Below, piece after piece: positions 1 through 8,553 of a stretch of DNA of 43,013 nucleotides. A program made the translations under genes and the position numbers. Each line of letters starts with the position of its first letter. Position 1 is the stretch's first letter. Under the pieces are notes generated by a model, which ran no database searches, was not told the origin of the DNA, and saw only the letters and a program-made list of their open reading frames with translations. The stretch comes from Pseudomonadales bacterium (GTDB lineage: Bacteria > Pseudomonadota > Gammaproteobacteria > Pseudomonadales > Azotimanducaceae). Where the stretch lies: NCBI GenBank assembly GCA_022825925.1, contig JAJDVW010000114.1, forward strand, positions 1 through 43,013, read 5' to 3'.

Positions 1-1956
1 GGCGGCGCCAACTCCACCCGAGTGAACGACCTCCAGAAACTGCGGTTGATTCCAGTTGTTCGAAGTGAAGGTGAGTTTCTGGCTGCCGCGACCGTTGGCG
101 AACCTGACCTTCGTGACCTCACTAATGCGGGCTTCGACTCCCACCTCCGTGTAGCGCTCTTCAAAAAGATGGAGTCCGAAGGTTCGGCGAATCGCCACCG
201 GCCGGGTTTTCAGGCGCACGCTGTAGCGGGTGGTCCCGCTCTGGGGCACGGTGACGAAGGTAGGATCGAACACCAGCCCCGCGGCAACGTCGTCGCGGAT
301 GCTGACCGTCACCTCGCCGCCATTGGTCACATTGGGCAAGCCGCCGATGGCATGGCTGATGGTGACGGTTTCGTCATCGGCGTCGTTGTCTCCCACCGGC
401 ATCACCGTTGCGGTCTGCGGTGTGCTCCAGGTGCCGTTGCCGCCGCCGGTGAAGGTGAAGCGCGTCGGCGAGACGGTGGCGCCGGGCAACGTCTGAGGCT
501 CCCGGTCCACACTGGCGTCCACGGTAACCGTGCGGCCGCTGCCGGGGTCGTTGCGCAGGGCCAGGGTGTACCGCCCGCGGCCGGATTCCGCGATCGACAG
601 GCGCGGGTCAACGAACACGATGGGGTCGGTGGCCGCGCCGGCGCTGCGGTAGGCCACGGTGACCGATGGCGCGCTGATGGCGCCGTAGCCGGTATCCTGG
701 GTCGATATCGTATGGGAGATGGTGACGGTGCTGCCCTGGAAGGAGTTGCCCAGCGCCAGGGTTACCGTCCGCGGCCGGTTCCAGTTGTCCTGGTCGAAGC
801 TGAGGACCGGGCTGACCGATCCGGGCGTCTGGCCGTCGATTTTCGCGATGCTGACCCGGCTGGTGTTGTCGCTGGCGACGGTGATGTTGACCGGGCTGCT
901 CGGCGGAGTGGCGAGACGCAAGTCGTAGCTGCGCTCGGCGCCTCTGGCGTGGTTGCTGTAGTAGGTCAGGTTGCGCCTGCTGACCAGCACGCCGATGCCG
1001 TTGCCGTCGGTCACGGTGACGCGCACCGAGCCCCCCTTGGTGACGCTGCCGAGGCCGCTCAGGCCGTGCTCGATGTACAGAACCTCGTCGGCGCCGTTGG
1101 CATCGACGACCGGCGCGACGGTAATGCGCCGCGGCGTTTGCCAACTGCCCATGTTGCCGCCCGTGAAGGTCAGGGTCTTCGGCGAGACGGTGACGGCGCC
1201 CGTATCGGTGGGACTGACGGTGACCGTCACCGTGTTGCCGTTGCCCGGATCCTGGCGCAAGGCGGTGCGGTAGGTGGCGGCGGCGCCGTCTTCGGTGAGG
1301 CGGACCGGTATGTCGGCAAACTCCAGCGGAGCGTCGCTTACGCCGCGGGCGACGGTCAGCGGCGCCGTCAGATTGATCCACCCGGCCCGCTCGCCGTTGA
1401 GCAATGGCCCCGACATGGTGCCGTCGCTATTGAGGAACAGGATCAGGTCGCGGTGTACGGTGAGGGTGACCGGCACGTCGCTGGTCAGGGGCGCGGTGGA
1501 GGCCGAGAACGTCACGTCCACCAGGACGTGGTGGTTGTTGGGGCCGACGCCGTTCGTGTTCTGCGTGCGCGGGTACATGGTGATGCTCGACACCTCCATC
1601 CCCGCCGGGCCACCGGACAGGAAGATCTTGTCGCGGAAGGTGTCGGTCGGCGCTCCGCTGGTATCGAAGTAGCCGCGATAGGTCGCGCCCGCATGGGTAA
1701 TGTTGGCTATGTCTGCGCCGATGAAAGCCGAATTCTTGGTCGTCAGACGGATGGTGCCGCCATCGGCGCTGAGTTCGGTGACGCTGATTTCCAGGGACGG
1801 CGTGGCGGTCTGGGCTGCCGCGGGAGTCGGGAGGGCGAGGAGGAGCAGTAGCGGACACGAGAGGAGCCATGACCACGCGCTTCGCCGTCCGGCGGATCGT
1901 GGCCGCGAGGTAGCGGAACGCGGAGGCCGGCCCGGTGGGGCGCGAATCTGCCACAC
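1..1956 (-). CDS. Secreted/surface repeat protein (Calx-beta or Ig-like beta-sandwich repeats), C-terminus beyond left edge
   Basis: The frame is open without a stop from the left edge for 652 codons. A hydrophobic segment of about 16 residues (SWLLSCPLLLLLALPTPAAA then QT) near residues 28-47 looks like a Sec signal peptide with an AxA cleavage site. The mature part is rich in Thr, Val, Gly and Asn and carries at least four diverged repeats. They are marked by a beta-strand motif of the type LTF-T-GGN-x-W-x-TP or LSFDQDNWNRP, followed by VT(V/I)SH and VTVTD-like strands. Such repeats are typical of bacterial adhesin-like surface proteins. The function is unknown and is probably adhesion or matrix binding. 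The GTG at 1956 was chosen because it places a basic n-region before the signal peptide. The frame stays open up to an ATG at 2178, but the added stretch is Arg-rich and does not look like protein. The opposite-strand open frame is a GC shadow. Confidence 0.72.
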   Translation of the reverse strand, partial: MWQIRAPPGRPPRSATSRPRSAGRRSAWSWLLSCPLLLLLALPTPAAAQTATPSLEISVTELSADGGTIRLTTKNSAFIGADIANITHAGATYRGYFDTSGAPTDTFRDKIFLSGGPAGMEVSSITMYPRTQNTNGVGPNNHHVLVDVTFSASTAPLTSDVPVTLTVHRDLILFLNSDGTMSGPLLNGERAGWINLTAPLTVARGVSDAPLEFADIPVRLTEDGAAATYRTALRQDPGNGNTVTVTVSPTDTGAVTVSPKTLTFTGGNMGSWQTPRRITVAPVVDANGADEVLYIEHGLSGLGSVTKGGSVRVTVTDGNGIGVLVSRRNLTYYSNHARGAERSYDLRLATPPSSPVNITVASDNTSRVSIAKIDGQTPGSVSPVLSFDQDNWNRPRTVTLALGNSFQGSTVTISHTISTQDTGYGAISAPSVTVAYRSAGAATDPIVFVDPRLSIAESGRGRYTLALRNDPGSGRTVTVDASVDREPQTLPGATVSPTRFTFTGGGNGTWSTPQTATVMPVGDNDADDETVTISHAIGGLPNVTNGGEVTVSIRDDVAAGLVFDPTFVTVPQSGTTRYSVRLKTRPVAIRRTFGLHLFEERYTEVGVEARISEVTKVRFANGRGSQKLTFTSNNWNQPQFLEVVHSGGVGAA

Positions 1957-2207
1957 GCCCGACGACTGGGCGTTTACGCACTCACGATCGCCGTCAATGG
2001 CGCGTTCGCGGGCTTCCCGACATCGACCGAACAACCGAGCCCGGAGGCGGCTGGCGCCCGGCCACCAGCCCAATATGCTGCAAGCCCACCGCCGCGCCAC
2101 GCGAACCGCCGCGTGCGAAAGGACGCCCCCCGCGGAACGAGGCGGGGGACGAAAGACGCCAACTCGCCACGTCTCCATCGCAAGGAGCTCGTGTCTCTCG
2201 GCCGGCC

Positions 2208-2213
2208 AGTATA
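2208..2213 (-). promoter_or_regulatory. Putative -10 box (TATACT) for the surface repeat protein gene
   Basis: TATACT on the minus strand matches five of six bases of the sigma-70 -10 consensus. A GTGGCA hexamer lies 16 bp upstream and matches four of six -35 positions. It lies about 250 nt before the chosen GTG start, or 29 nt before an in-frame ATG at 2178, so it would be compatible with a longer protein if that start is used. Confidence 0.3.
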
Positions 2214-2337
2214 CACCCTGCGGCGGATTTGCCACCTGCGGTCGTCGGCGCGTCGGCGAAGCGTCGGAGTCGGAGTGGACGGGCGGCGTTTCGCTGGCGC
2301 CAACGCTACGGCGCAAGTTCCCGGACGAGCGTCGCCT

Positions 2338-2357
2338 GCCTGCGTCGCGACGCAGGC
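2338..2357. repeat. Perfect 20-bp palindrome downstream of the methyltransferase gene
   Basis: GCCTGCGTCG is followed directly by its exact reverse complement. It sits 16 bases past the methyltransferase stop codon, so it may act as a transcript-end hairpin. No T-tract follows on the minus strand, so it is not a classical intrinsic terminator. Confidence 0.6.
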
Positions 2358-2373
2358 CTCGATTTGCGCGGCG

Positions 2374-3195
2374 TCAACCCGACGGCTTGTTCCCGCTGAC
2401 GAGAAACTGCGGCAGCGCGAAGAGGAACGTCCCCGCGTCCACCGCCCGTTCCGCGTCCGCGAGCAGCGCGTCGGCTTCTTCCGCCGACAGGGCGGGCGCG
2501 GCGCCGGTCCTCCCGGCCGCTTCGATGGCCGCGTCGATGTAGGAACGCATGTTGCGGATCACGGGCAGCGAACGCCCCGCCGTGTCGGCGAATGCCTGTA
2601 TGCGTACCTCGATGTCCGCGAAGCCGTGTCGGCGGAGCAGCCCCTGGGCCTTGCGGCCGATATGCGGCTCCCGGAAGGCGACCGAGGCCGCGGCGAAGTA
2701 CCGGTCGACGTCGGCCTTGCCCCACGGCTCGACCACCACGAAACCCCAGTCGCTGTCCATGACGTGGATGCGTCCCCCCGGGGCCAGGACGCGGCGCAGT
2801 TCGGCCAGGGTCGCGCCCACGTCGGGGACGTACTCGAGGACGTTCTTGCAGAGGACGCGGTCCACGGCGCCGTCCGGGAGCGGGATCCGGCCGTCGGCGA
2901 CGTGGTGGAAGGACACGTGGCCGCGTCCCGCCGCCCGTTGCGTCGCGTCCGCGACGAAGCGCGCGTTGATGTCAACGCCGTGCACATGGCCCGACTCGCC
3001 CACCATGTCCGCGATCGCGAGCGCCATGAACCCCGGCCCCGAACCGAAGTCGAGCACGCGATGCCCCGGGCCGATGGCCGCCGGCGCCAACAGCGCCGCC
3101 TGGCCGTCGCGCCACTCGAACATGCGCTCGTAGCGGGCGATCCGCTCCTCCTCGATGTGTTTCCAGTGGTCGGTGTAGTAGGTGTCGATGTCCAT
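2374..3195 (-). CDS. Class I SAM-dependent methyltransferase
   Basis: A Rossmann-type methyltransferase of about 273 residues. Motif I is VLDFGSGPGFMA near residue 45, with the acidic cofactor-binding strand as HGVDINARF. LCKNVLEYVPD and LRRVLAPGGRIHVMD match motifs III and IV of UbiE/MenG/Methyltransf_11-type enzymes. The C-terminal third, which normally sets the substrate, is not distinctive, so the substrate is unknown. It follows the small aspartyl-protease-like gene. A TTG at 3204 overlaps that gene's TGA (TTGA), and an ATG lies three codons later. I chose the ATG at 3195, but coupled initiation at the TTG is possible. Confidence 0.88.
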   Translation of the reverse strand: MDIDTYYTDHWKHIEEERIARYERMFEWRDGQAALLAPAAIGPGHRVLDFGSGPGFMALAIADMVGESGHVHGVDINARFVADATQRAAGRGHVSFHHVADGRIPLPDGAVDRVLCKNVLEYVPDVGATLAELRRVLAPGGRIHVMDSDWGFVVVEPWGKADVDRYFAAASVAFREPHIGRKAQGLLRRHGFADIEVRIQAFADTAGRSLPVIRNMRSYIDAAIEAAGRTGAAPALSAEEADALLADAERAVDAGTFLFALPQFLVSGNKPSG

Positions 3196-3200
3196 GGCGG

Positions 3201-3602
3201 TCAAGACCGGGAATAGCGCTTGAGGTCCACATGGTCGACCTTGGCAAGGCGGTGGCCAGCGAGATCGACGACGGCCTGCGCCTGCTCCAGGGGAATGTAG
3301 CCGATCAGCGGCTCGTACCGTCCGTGGGCAGGTTCCATGTCAATGAACAGCGCCTCCGTCCACACCGGCCGAAAGCCGCCGAAGCGAAGCAGCACGGGAC
3401 CGCGGATCTCCCCGGCGATCATGGACTGATCAGCCGTCTCGATGGTCACGGTATCCGGGGTCGCGAGCTGCCCCAGCCGCGACCGCCAGGCGGACGGCAG
3501 CGTCAGGTAGGCCGCGCCCGTGTCGACCAGGGCCTCGCACGCGATCAGCGGATCCCCGGAGTCGCGAGTGCCGATGGTCGCCTGAACCGAGATTCTGCCC
3601 AT
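3201..3602 (-). CDS. Small retropepsin-like (clan AA) aspartyl protease
   Basis: A 133-residue protein with the catalytic signature LVDTGAAYLTLP around Asp27, as in single-domain clan AA peptidases that work as homodimers. A second conserved-looking block (EPLIGYIPLEQAQAVVDLAG) sits at residues 98-117, where such proteins carry their hydrophobic-hydrophobic-Gly motif. There is no signal peptide or membrane segment, so it is likely cytoplasmic. The ATG at 3602 is preceded by GGGAGA about 7 nt upstream. Its stop overlaps the possible TTG start of the methyltransferase gene, so the two are probably co-transcribed. The partner or substrate is unknown. Confidence 0.78.
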   Translation of the reverse strand: MGRISVQATIGTRDSGDPLIACEALVDTGAAYLTLPSAWRSRLGQLATPDTVTIETADQSMIAGEIRGPVLLRFGGFRPVWTEALFIDMEPAHGRYEPLIGYIPLEQAQAVVDLAGHRLAKVDHVDLKRYSRS

Positions 3603-3712
3603 TGCCGATCTCCCGTGGCCAACGCCGCTTCATTGTAGGCCAGCGCCGCCCGCGCTGCCGTGGCGTTACCGCGCTATCCCTCCGGTTTACGGACTTCCGC
3701 CGAAGGTGTCTA

Positions 3713-4519
3713 ATGCCTCTCGTGAAGACGCGACAAGGGAACCTCCGGCGGCTGGCGTGGCGGCTGTTCGCGGGCGGTCTGATGGCAAGCGCCGCCACCG
3801 TCCCGCACGCCCAGGAACACGCGCAAGAGATGGACGCCCATGCGCTCGTCGCCGGCGCCCTCGACCTGGTCCGGGGCGACGAGTCCTCGTACCAGGAGAT
3901 GACCATGCTCGTGCACCGCCCCGACTGGGAGCGGTCCTCGTCGATGATCTCGTGGAGCCGGGGGAGGGAAGACGCGCTCATGCGTTTCACGGCGCCGCCC
4001 AAGGACGCCGGCAACGCCCTGCTCAAGCAGGGCGAGAAGATGTGGACGTACACGCCGAAGCTGAACCGCACGATCCGGCTGCCCTACAGCATGCGGTCGC
4101 AGAGCTGGGCCGGTTCCGACTTCTCCTACGACGACCTGTCCCGCGCGGACAACCTGCTGCAGCACTACGACCTGCGCATCGCCGAGACGCGCGAGGAGGA
4201 CGGCCACGTCGTCTACACCGTCGAGGCCGTCCCCCACGACGACGCCCCCGTGGTCTGGGGCAAGGAAATCTGGGTGATCCGCGACGACTACGTGATGCTC
4301 GAGCAGGCGTTCTACGACCAGGGCATGGAGCAGCTCAAGCGCATGCGGACGCTTGAGGTCCGGGAGATCGGCGACCGCGTCGTACCGACGCGCATGCGCA
4401 TGGAGAAGCTCGACGAGCCGGACCACTGGACGGAGATCGTCATCACGTCGGCCGAGTTCGACATCGAGTTGCCCGACCGCACGTTCACGGTGTTCGCCCT
4501 CAAAGCCGGCGCGAGCTGA
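3713..4519 (+). CDS. LolA-like outer-membrane lipoprotein-sorting family protein
   Basis: A 268-residue protein with an N-terminal signal peptide (basic n-region, then LFAGGLMASAATVPHAQ). The body carries the family block around residues 85-145: MRFTAPPKDAGNALLKQGEKMWTY, then LNRTIRLP and WAGSDFSYDDLSRAD. That block is typical of the LolA-like domain (PF17131 type) found beside MacB/FtsX or MMPL transporters. Such proteins are periplasmic and are thought to carry lipid or lipoprotein between membranes. It is the first gene of the permease operon. Its TGA overlaps the next gene's ATG by one base (TGATG), which indicates translational coupling. An upstream in-frame start exists, but it would place non-signal sequence before the signal peptide. 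Confidence 0.86.
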   Translation: MPLVKTRQGNLRRLAWRLFAGGLMASAATVPHAQEHAQEMDAHALVAGALDLVRGDESSYQEMTMLVHRPDWERSSSMISWSRGREDALMRFTAPPKDAGNALLKQGEKMWTYTPKLNRTIRLPYSMRSQSWAGSDFSYDDLSRADNLLQHYDLRIAETREEDGHVVYTVEAVPHDDAPVVWGKEIWVIRDDYVMLEQAFYDQGMEQLKRMRTLEVREIGDRVVPTRMRMEKLDEPDHWTEIVITSAEFDIELPDRTFTVFALKAGAS

Positions 4520-5823
4520 TGGCCGACGCCGCGCTCGCTCCAGCGGCTGCCCGACGGAGCCCGGGGCGCGGACTCTTTCTCCTGGTCGCGTGGCGCAACC
4601 TCTGGCGCAACCCGCGCCGCACCTGGCTGACGGCCGGCGGCATGGCTTTCTCCATGTGGCTCATCGTGCTGTTCATGTCGATCCAGGCGGGCATGTACAA
4701 CGACCTCCGCGACCTCTCCGCCCGCATGGGCAGCGGGCACGCCCAGGTCCAGCACCCCCTGTACCTCGACGACGCGCGACTGCGTTACACGGTGCAGGGC
4801 GTTACGGAACTGACGCGACGGCTCGCGGAACTTCCGGGCGTGGTCGCCGCCACGCCGCGGGCCGAATCCTTCGCCCTGGTGTCGGCCGACCAGGGAGACG
4901 GCGAGGAACGGAGCTTCGGCGCCATCGTCGTCGGCGTCGACCCGGGGGGTGAGCAGGACGTATCCCTGCTCCCTGGCAGCCTGGCCGACGGCTCCTACCT
5001 CACCGGTTCCGACGATGCGTTCGTCGGGGCCAGGCTGGCCCGCACCCTCGGCATCTCCGTGGGGGACGAACTCGTGGTGCTCGGCTCGACCCGGGAAGGC
5101 GGCGTCGCCGCACTGGCCGTCCGTGTCGGAGGCCTGTTCCGGTCGGGTCTCACGGACCTGGACCGGATGCTGCTGCAGGTGCGCCTGCCCGCGCTGCAGG
5201 AAGCCTTCGAGCTCGGCGACGACGCCCACCGCATCGTCCTGTTCACCGATTCGATCCCCGCCATCGACGCCATGGTCGAAGAGGTGCGCGGTGCGCTGGC
5301 GAGCGCCGGGGCGGCGGACGCCGCACGCGTGCGGCCGTGGGCCGAACTCATGCCGGAGGTCGAGGAGAGCATCCAGCTCGACGCCACCGGGGGCGTCATC
5401 CTGCTCTGGACGCTCGTGATCGTCGTGGCCTTCGCGGTCGTGAACGCGCTCGTCATGACCGTGCTCGAACGGACACGGGAGTTCGGCATGCTGCTCGCCG
5501 TCGGCATGCGGCCGGGTTCCATCATGGCCATGCTGCAGGTGGAAGCGCTGTGCATGTGGGCCCTCGGGACGGCCATCGGGCTCTGCCTCGCCGTCCTCGT
5601 CGTTTCGACCGTCGGCACCTACGGGATCGGGATCCCGCAGGAAGCGGGGGAGATGCTCGGCAATACGTTCCTCGTCCCCGAGCGGTTCCACATGGTCCTG
5701 GATGCACCTGCGTTGACGCTGGCCCCGGCAGTGCTCGGCGGCCTCACGTCGGCAGCGGCGTTCCTGGTTTCCCTGAGACTGCGCCGGATCCGCCCCGTGG
5801 CGGCCCTGCGCGAGGTGGAGTGA
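4519..5823 (+). CDS. ABC transporter permease, FtsX/MacB type (permease 1 of 4)
   Basis: A 434-residue permease with the MacB-like layout: one transmembrane helix after the motif WRNLWRNPRRTWLTAGG (about residues 25-41), a periplasmic domain of about 230 residues, then three helices in the last 150 residues. Helix 2 runs into ERTREFGMLLAVGM, the usual FtsX coupling-loop signature, and the C-terminus RPVAALREVE matches the family's closing P-x-A-L-R motif. It is translationally coupled to the LolA-like gene. It is clearly paralogous to the next two permeases, sharing the GHAQVQHPxYLDDxR block just after helix 1. With the ATPase it should form a mechanotransmission-type ABC complex rather than a classical importer. 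Confidence 0.93.
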   Translation: MADAALAPAAARRSPGRGLFLLVAWRNLWRNPRRTWLTAGGMAFSMWLIVLFMSIQAGMYNDLRDLSARMGSGHAQVQHPLYLDDARLRYTVQGVTELTRRLAELPGVVAATPRAESFALVSADQGDGEERSFGAIVVGVDPGGEQDVSLLPGSLADGSYLTGSDDAFVGARLARTLGISVGDELVVLGSTREGGVAALAVRVGGLFRSGLTDLDRMLLQVRLPALQEAFELGDDAHRIVLFTDSIPAIDAMVEEVRGALASAGAADAARVRPWAELMPEVEESIQLDATGGVILLWTLVIVVAFAVVNALVMTVLERTREFGMLLAVGMRPGSIMAMLQVEALCMWALGTAIGLCLAVLVVSTVGTYGIGIPQEAGEMLGNTFLVPERFHMVLDAPALTLAPAVLGGLTSAAAFLVSLRLRRIRPVAALREVE

Positions 5824-5835
5824 AGGTGGAGTGAG

Positions 5836-7146
5836 ATGTCCGAACTGACCGCCGCCCCTCCCGTGTCCAACCAGGCCCGTCCCGCCGTCGGCGGCACGCT
5901 CGTCACCATGGCCTGGCGCAACCTGTGGCGGGTGCGCCGGCGCACCTGGCTCACCGCCAGCGGCGTGGGCTTCGCGGTGTTCTTCATCGTGCTCCATCGC
6001 TCGGTCGCCGCGGGCGCTTTCGACATGATGATAGAGCTGGCGACCGAGCAGCTCAGCGGCCACGCGCAGGTACAGCATGCCGAGTACCTCGAAGACCCCA
6101 GAATCCGCTATACGGTCGGGGGGCTTGCAGCAGTGACCGAGACACTCACGCGCCACCCGGCGGTCGTGGCCGTGGCGCCCCGGGGCATGGGCTTCGCGCT
6201 GGTGTCGGCGGATGCGGAAGCGGGGGAGACGAGCTTCGGCGCCCAGGTCATGGGCATCGACCCCGCGGTCGAGTTCGCCACGCTCGGGAAGGAGGTCCTG
6301 CCGGGCGGGCGGCCGCTCGAACGGACCGGCGAGGGTCTGCTGGGCAGTGTCCTCGCCCGCAACCTCGGCGCGGAGGTGGGGGGCGACATCGTCGTGCTCG
6401 GGACCGAGAAGGAGGGAGGCGTTGCCGCGACGGCGGTGACGCTCGTCGGGCTTTTCAGTTCCGGCAACCCCGAACTCGACCGCAGCCTGATGATGGTCCA
6501 CTTCGACGACTTCTCGGAGGCGTTCGGTCTCCATGACGAAGCCCACACCATCGCCGTCCTGACGCGGGACGCCGGCGCCGCGCGCGATTTCGCCGCGGAG
6601 GTCGCCCCCTCCCTCGAGAACGCCGCGACCGCCGGCACCCCGCGCGTACATCCGTGGCAGGAGGTGCAGCCGGAACTCGAGCAGTTCGTCGTCATGAAGC
6701 TCGGCGGGGCATACGTCATCTACGTCATCCTCGTCGTCATCCTGGCCTTCATGGTGGTGAACACCTGCGTCATGACCGTGTACGAACGCACTGCCGAGTT
6801 CGGCATGCTGAAAGCCATCGGCATGCCCCCCGGCGCGATCTTCCGCATGGTGCAGTTCGAGGGACTCTGGATGAGCGTCCTCGGCGCGGCGTTGGGCCTG
6901 GCCGTCGCCGCGGCGGTCGTGGCCGCCCTCTCCGTCCAGGGTATCCCGCTGGCCGCGATGCTGGAGGGCATGGAGGACATGCTCGGCAGGCTCAGTCTGC
7001 CGGACGCGCTGGTGCCCGTGTTCGACCCGGTGGCCGCGCTGGTCGCGACGGCGACGATGGTCGTCGCCGTACAGCTCGCCGTGCTCGTCCCGGCCCCGCG
7101 CATCTGGCGCCTGAACGCGGTCGAGGCGCTGCGGGACGAAGAGTGA
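5836..7146 (+). CDS. ABC transporter permease, FtsX/MacB type (permease 2 of 4)
   Basis: A 436-residue paralogue of the genes on either side, with WRNLWRVRRRTWLTASG, GHAQVQHAEYLEDPR, ERTAEFGMLKAIGMPP and the closing RLNAVEALRDEE. It has the same one-plus-three helix plan with a large periplasmic domain. It starts 12 nt after permease 1. The end of permease 1 is doubled at this junction (GGTGGAGTGA twice), which leaves a GGTGGAG ribosome-binding site for this gene. The protein is much closer to permease 3 than to permease 1 or 4, so a recent tandem duplication is likely. Confidence 0.93.
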   Translation: MSELTAAPPVSNQARPAVGGTLVTMAWRNLWRVRRRTWLTASGVGFAVFFIVLHRSVAAGAFDMMIELATEQLSGHAQVQHAEYLEDPRIRYTVGGLAAVTETLTRHPAVVAVAPRGMGFALVSADAEAGETSFGAQVMGIDPAVEFATLGKEVLPGGRPLERTGEGLLGSVLARNLGAEVGGDIVVLGTEKEGGVAATAVTLVGLFSSGNPELDRSLMMVHFDDFSEAFGLHDEAHTIAVLTRDAGAARDFAAEVAPSLENAATAGTPRVHPWQEVQPELEQFVVMKLGGAYVIYVILVVILAFMVVNTCVMTVYERTAEFGMLKAIGMPPGAIFRMVQFEGLWMSVLGAALGLAVAAAVVAALSVQGIPLAAMLEGMEDMLGRLSLPDALVPVFDPVAALVATATMVVAVQLAVLVPAPRIWRLNAVEALRDEE

Positions 7147-7147
7147 G

Positions 7148-8488
7148 ATGTCCGGACTGACGCTCTCGCCCACCGTGTCGCGCCCGGCGCGCCAGGCCGC
7201 CGGCGGAGCGCTCGTCAGCAGAGCCTTCAGCCGGGGAGCGCGAGGGGCTTGCCCCTCGCATGTATTGGCCTGGCGCAACCTCTGGCGTGTCCCCCGCCGC
7301 ACCTGGCTGACGGCCGGTGGCGTGGCGTTCGCCGTGCTCCTCGTCGTGTTCATGCGCTCGTATCAGATCGGCGCCCTGGACACGATGGTGGAAGTGGGGA
7401 CCGAGCAACTGACCGGCCACGCGCAGGTGCAGCATCCCGACTACCTCGACGATCCGCGGATGCGGAACACGGTCGAGGGACTGGCGGCGGTGACCGAGAC
7501 GCTGGCCGGCCATCCGGGCGTGCGAGCGGTGGCGCCGCGTGGCATGGCCTTCGCCCTCGTGTCCACGGGTTCGGGCGAGCGGAGCTTCGGCGGCCAGGTC
7601 GCGGGCATCGACCCCGCGGTCGAGTTCGCGACGCTGGGCGGGCGGGCGCTGCCCGGCGGGCGGCCGGTGGAGCGTGCCGGCGAAGGCGTCATGGGCAGCA
7701 TCCTGGCGCGCAACCTCGGCGTGCCGGTGGGCGGCGACTTCATCGTCCTCGGCACCGGGAAGGAGGGCGGCGTCGCCGCGATGGTCCTCACCCTCGTCGG
7801 GCTCGTCGAGTCGGGAAACCCCGACCTCGACCGCGGCTTCCTGATGGTCCACTTCGACGACTTCGCCGAGGCGTTCGGCCTGACGGACGAGGCCCACGCC
7901 ATCGCCGTGCTGACCCGGGACCCGCGGGGCGCCCGCGAGTTCGCGGCCGACATCGGGACCATGGTCGCTGCGCCGGGCGGGAACGCCGCCGTACGTCCGT
8001 GGCAGGAGCTGCTGCCGGAACTCGAGCAGACGGTCGTCGCGGAGATCGGCGGCTCCGCGCTCTTCGCCGTCTTCCTGGTCGTGATCGTGACCTTCGTGGT
8101 CGTCAATACGTTCGTCATGACGGTCTTCGAACGCACAGCCGAGTTCGGCATGCTGAAGGCCATCGGCATGGCGCCGGCCGCGATCTTCCGCATGGTGCAG
8201 CTCGAGGCGCTCTGGATGAGCCTGCTGGGCGTGGCGCTCGGCCTCCTGTTGTCTCTGGCGATCATGGCCGCCCTCGCCATCGAGGGCATTCCCATGTCCG
8301 CGTTCGGGGACTTCGATGACATGCTGGCCAGGTTTTTCATGCCGGATGTGCTGACCCCGGTGTTCGACCTCGCGGGAGCCCTGGTCATGACGGCGATCAT
8401 GCTGGTCGCGGTGCAGGTCGCCGCCGCCATCCCGGCGCGGCGCATCTGGCGCCTCAACGCCATCGAAGCGCTCCGAGCTGAAGAGTGA
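7148..8488 (+). CDS. ABC transporter permease, FtsX/MacB type (permease 3 of 4) with a 15-codon palindromic insert
   Basis: A 446-residue close paralogue of permease 2: WRNLWRVPRRTWLTAGG, GHAQVQHPDYLDDPR, ERTAEFGMLKAIGMAP, RLNAIEALRAEE. It starts one base after the previous stop. Its cytoplasmic N-terminus has 15 extra residues (SRGARGACPSHV core) directly before the first conserved motif. These are encoded by a 45-bp insert built around a perfect hairpin (7240-7259). The insert keeps the frame and lies outside the conserved domain, so the protein is probably still functional. The gene end carries a duplicated GAAGAGTGAG tail. Confidence 0.92.
   Translation: MSGLTLSPTVSRPARQAAGGALVSRAFSRGARGACPSHVLAWRNLWRVPRRTWLTAGGVAFAVLLVVFMRSYQIGALDTMVEVGTEQLTGHAQVQHPDYLDDPRMRNTVEGLAAVTETLAGHPGVRAVAPRGMAFALVSTGSGERSFGGQVAGIDPAVEFATLGGRALPGGRPVERAGEGVMGSILARNLGVPVGGDFIVLGTGKEGGVAAMVLTLVGLVESGNPDLDRGFLMVHFDDFAEAFGLTDEAHAIAVLTRDPRGAREFAADIGTMVAAPGGNAAVRPWQELLPELEQTVVAEIGGSALFAVFLVVIVTFVVVNTFVMTVFERTAEFGMLKAIGMAPAAIFRMVQLEALWMSLLGVALGLLLSLAIMAALAIEGIPMSAFGDFDDMLARFFMPDVLTPVFDLAGALVMTAIMLVAVQVAAAIPARRIWRLNAIEALRAEE
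7220..7264. repeat. 45-bp palindromic element inserted in-frame in a permease gene
   Basis: Aligning the start of permease 3 with permease 2 shows exactly 15 extra codons here. The core at 7240-7259 is a perfect inverted repeat with 9-bp arms GCGAGGGGC and GCCCCTCGC around TT. The structure resembles small mobile REP- or MITE-like palindromes that insert into coding sequence without breaking the frame. Confidence 0.6.
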
Positions 8489-8553
8489 GCGCCGAAGAGT
8501 GAGCAAACGTCCCGCAACCCGTCCCGTCCCCTCCCCATGCAAAGGGTGATCCC

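Larger units (their letters stand above)
1957..2373. other. Intergenic stretch with palindromes and a possible promoter
   Basis: No convincing gene is seen here. The stretch holds a perfect 20-bp palindrome next to the methyltransferase 3' end, an imperfect C/G-rich hairpin near 2125-2150, and a -10-like TATACT on the minus strand at 2208-2213. That hexamer has a GTGGCA-type -35 sixteen bases upstream and points toward the left-edge surface-protein gene. Confidence 0.45.

Noticed and set aside
22..1851. A 609-codon open frame on the plus strand
   Set aside because: Its translation is a Gly/Ala/Asp/Arg/His-rich low-information sequence. The minus strand over the same bases gives a signal peptide and clear beta-strand repeats, so the plus frame is a GC-driven shadow.
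4312..7353. A minus-strand open frame of about 1000 codons over the permease genes
   Set aside because: It is antisense to three well-defined permeases, is rich in His, Asp, Gln and Arg and has no motif. It is the usual mirror frame of high-GC genes.
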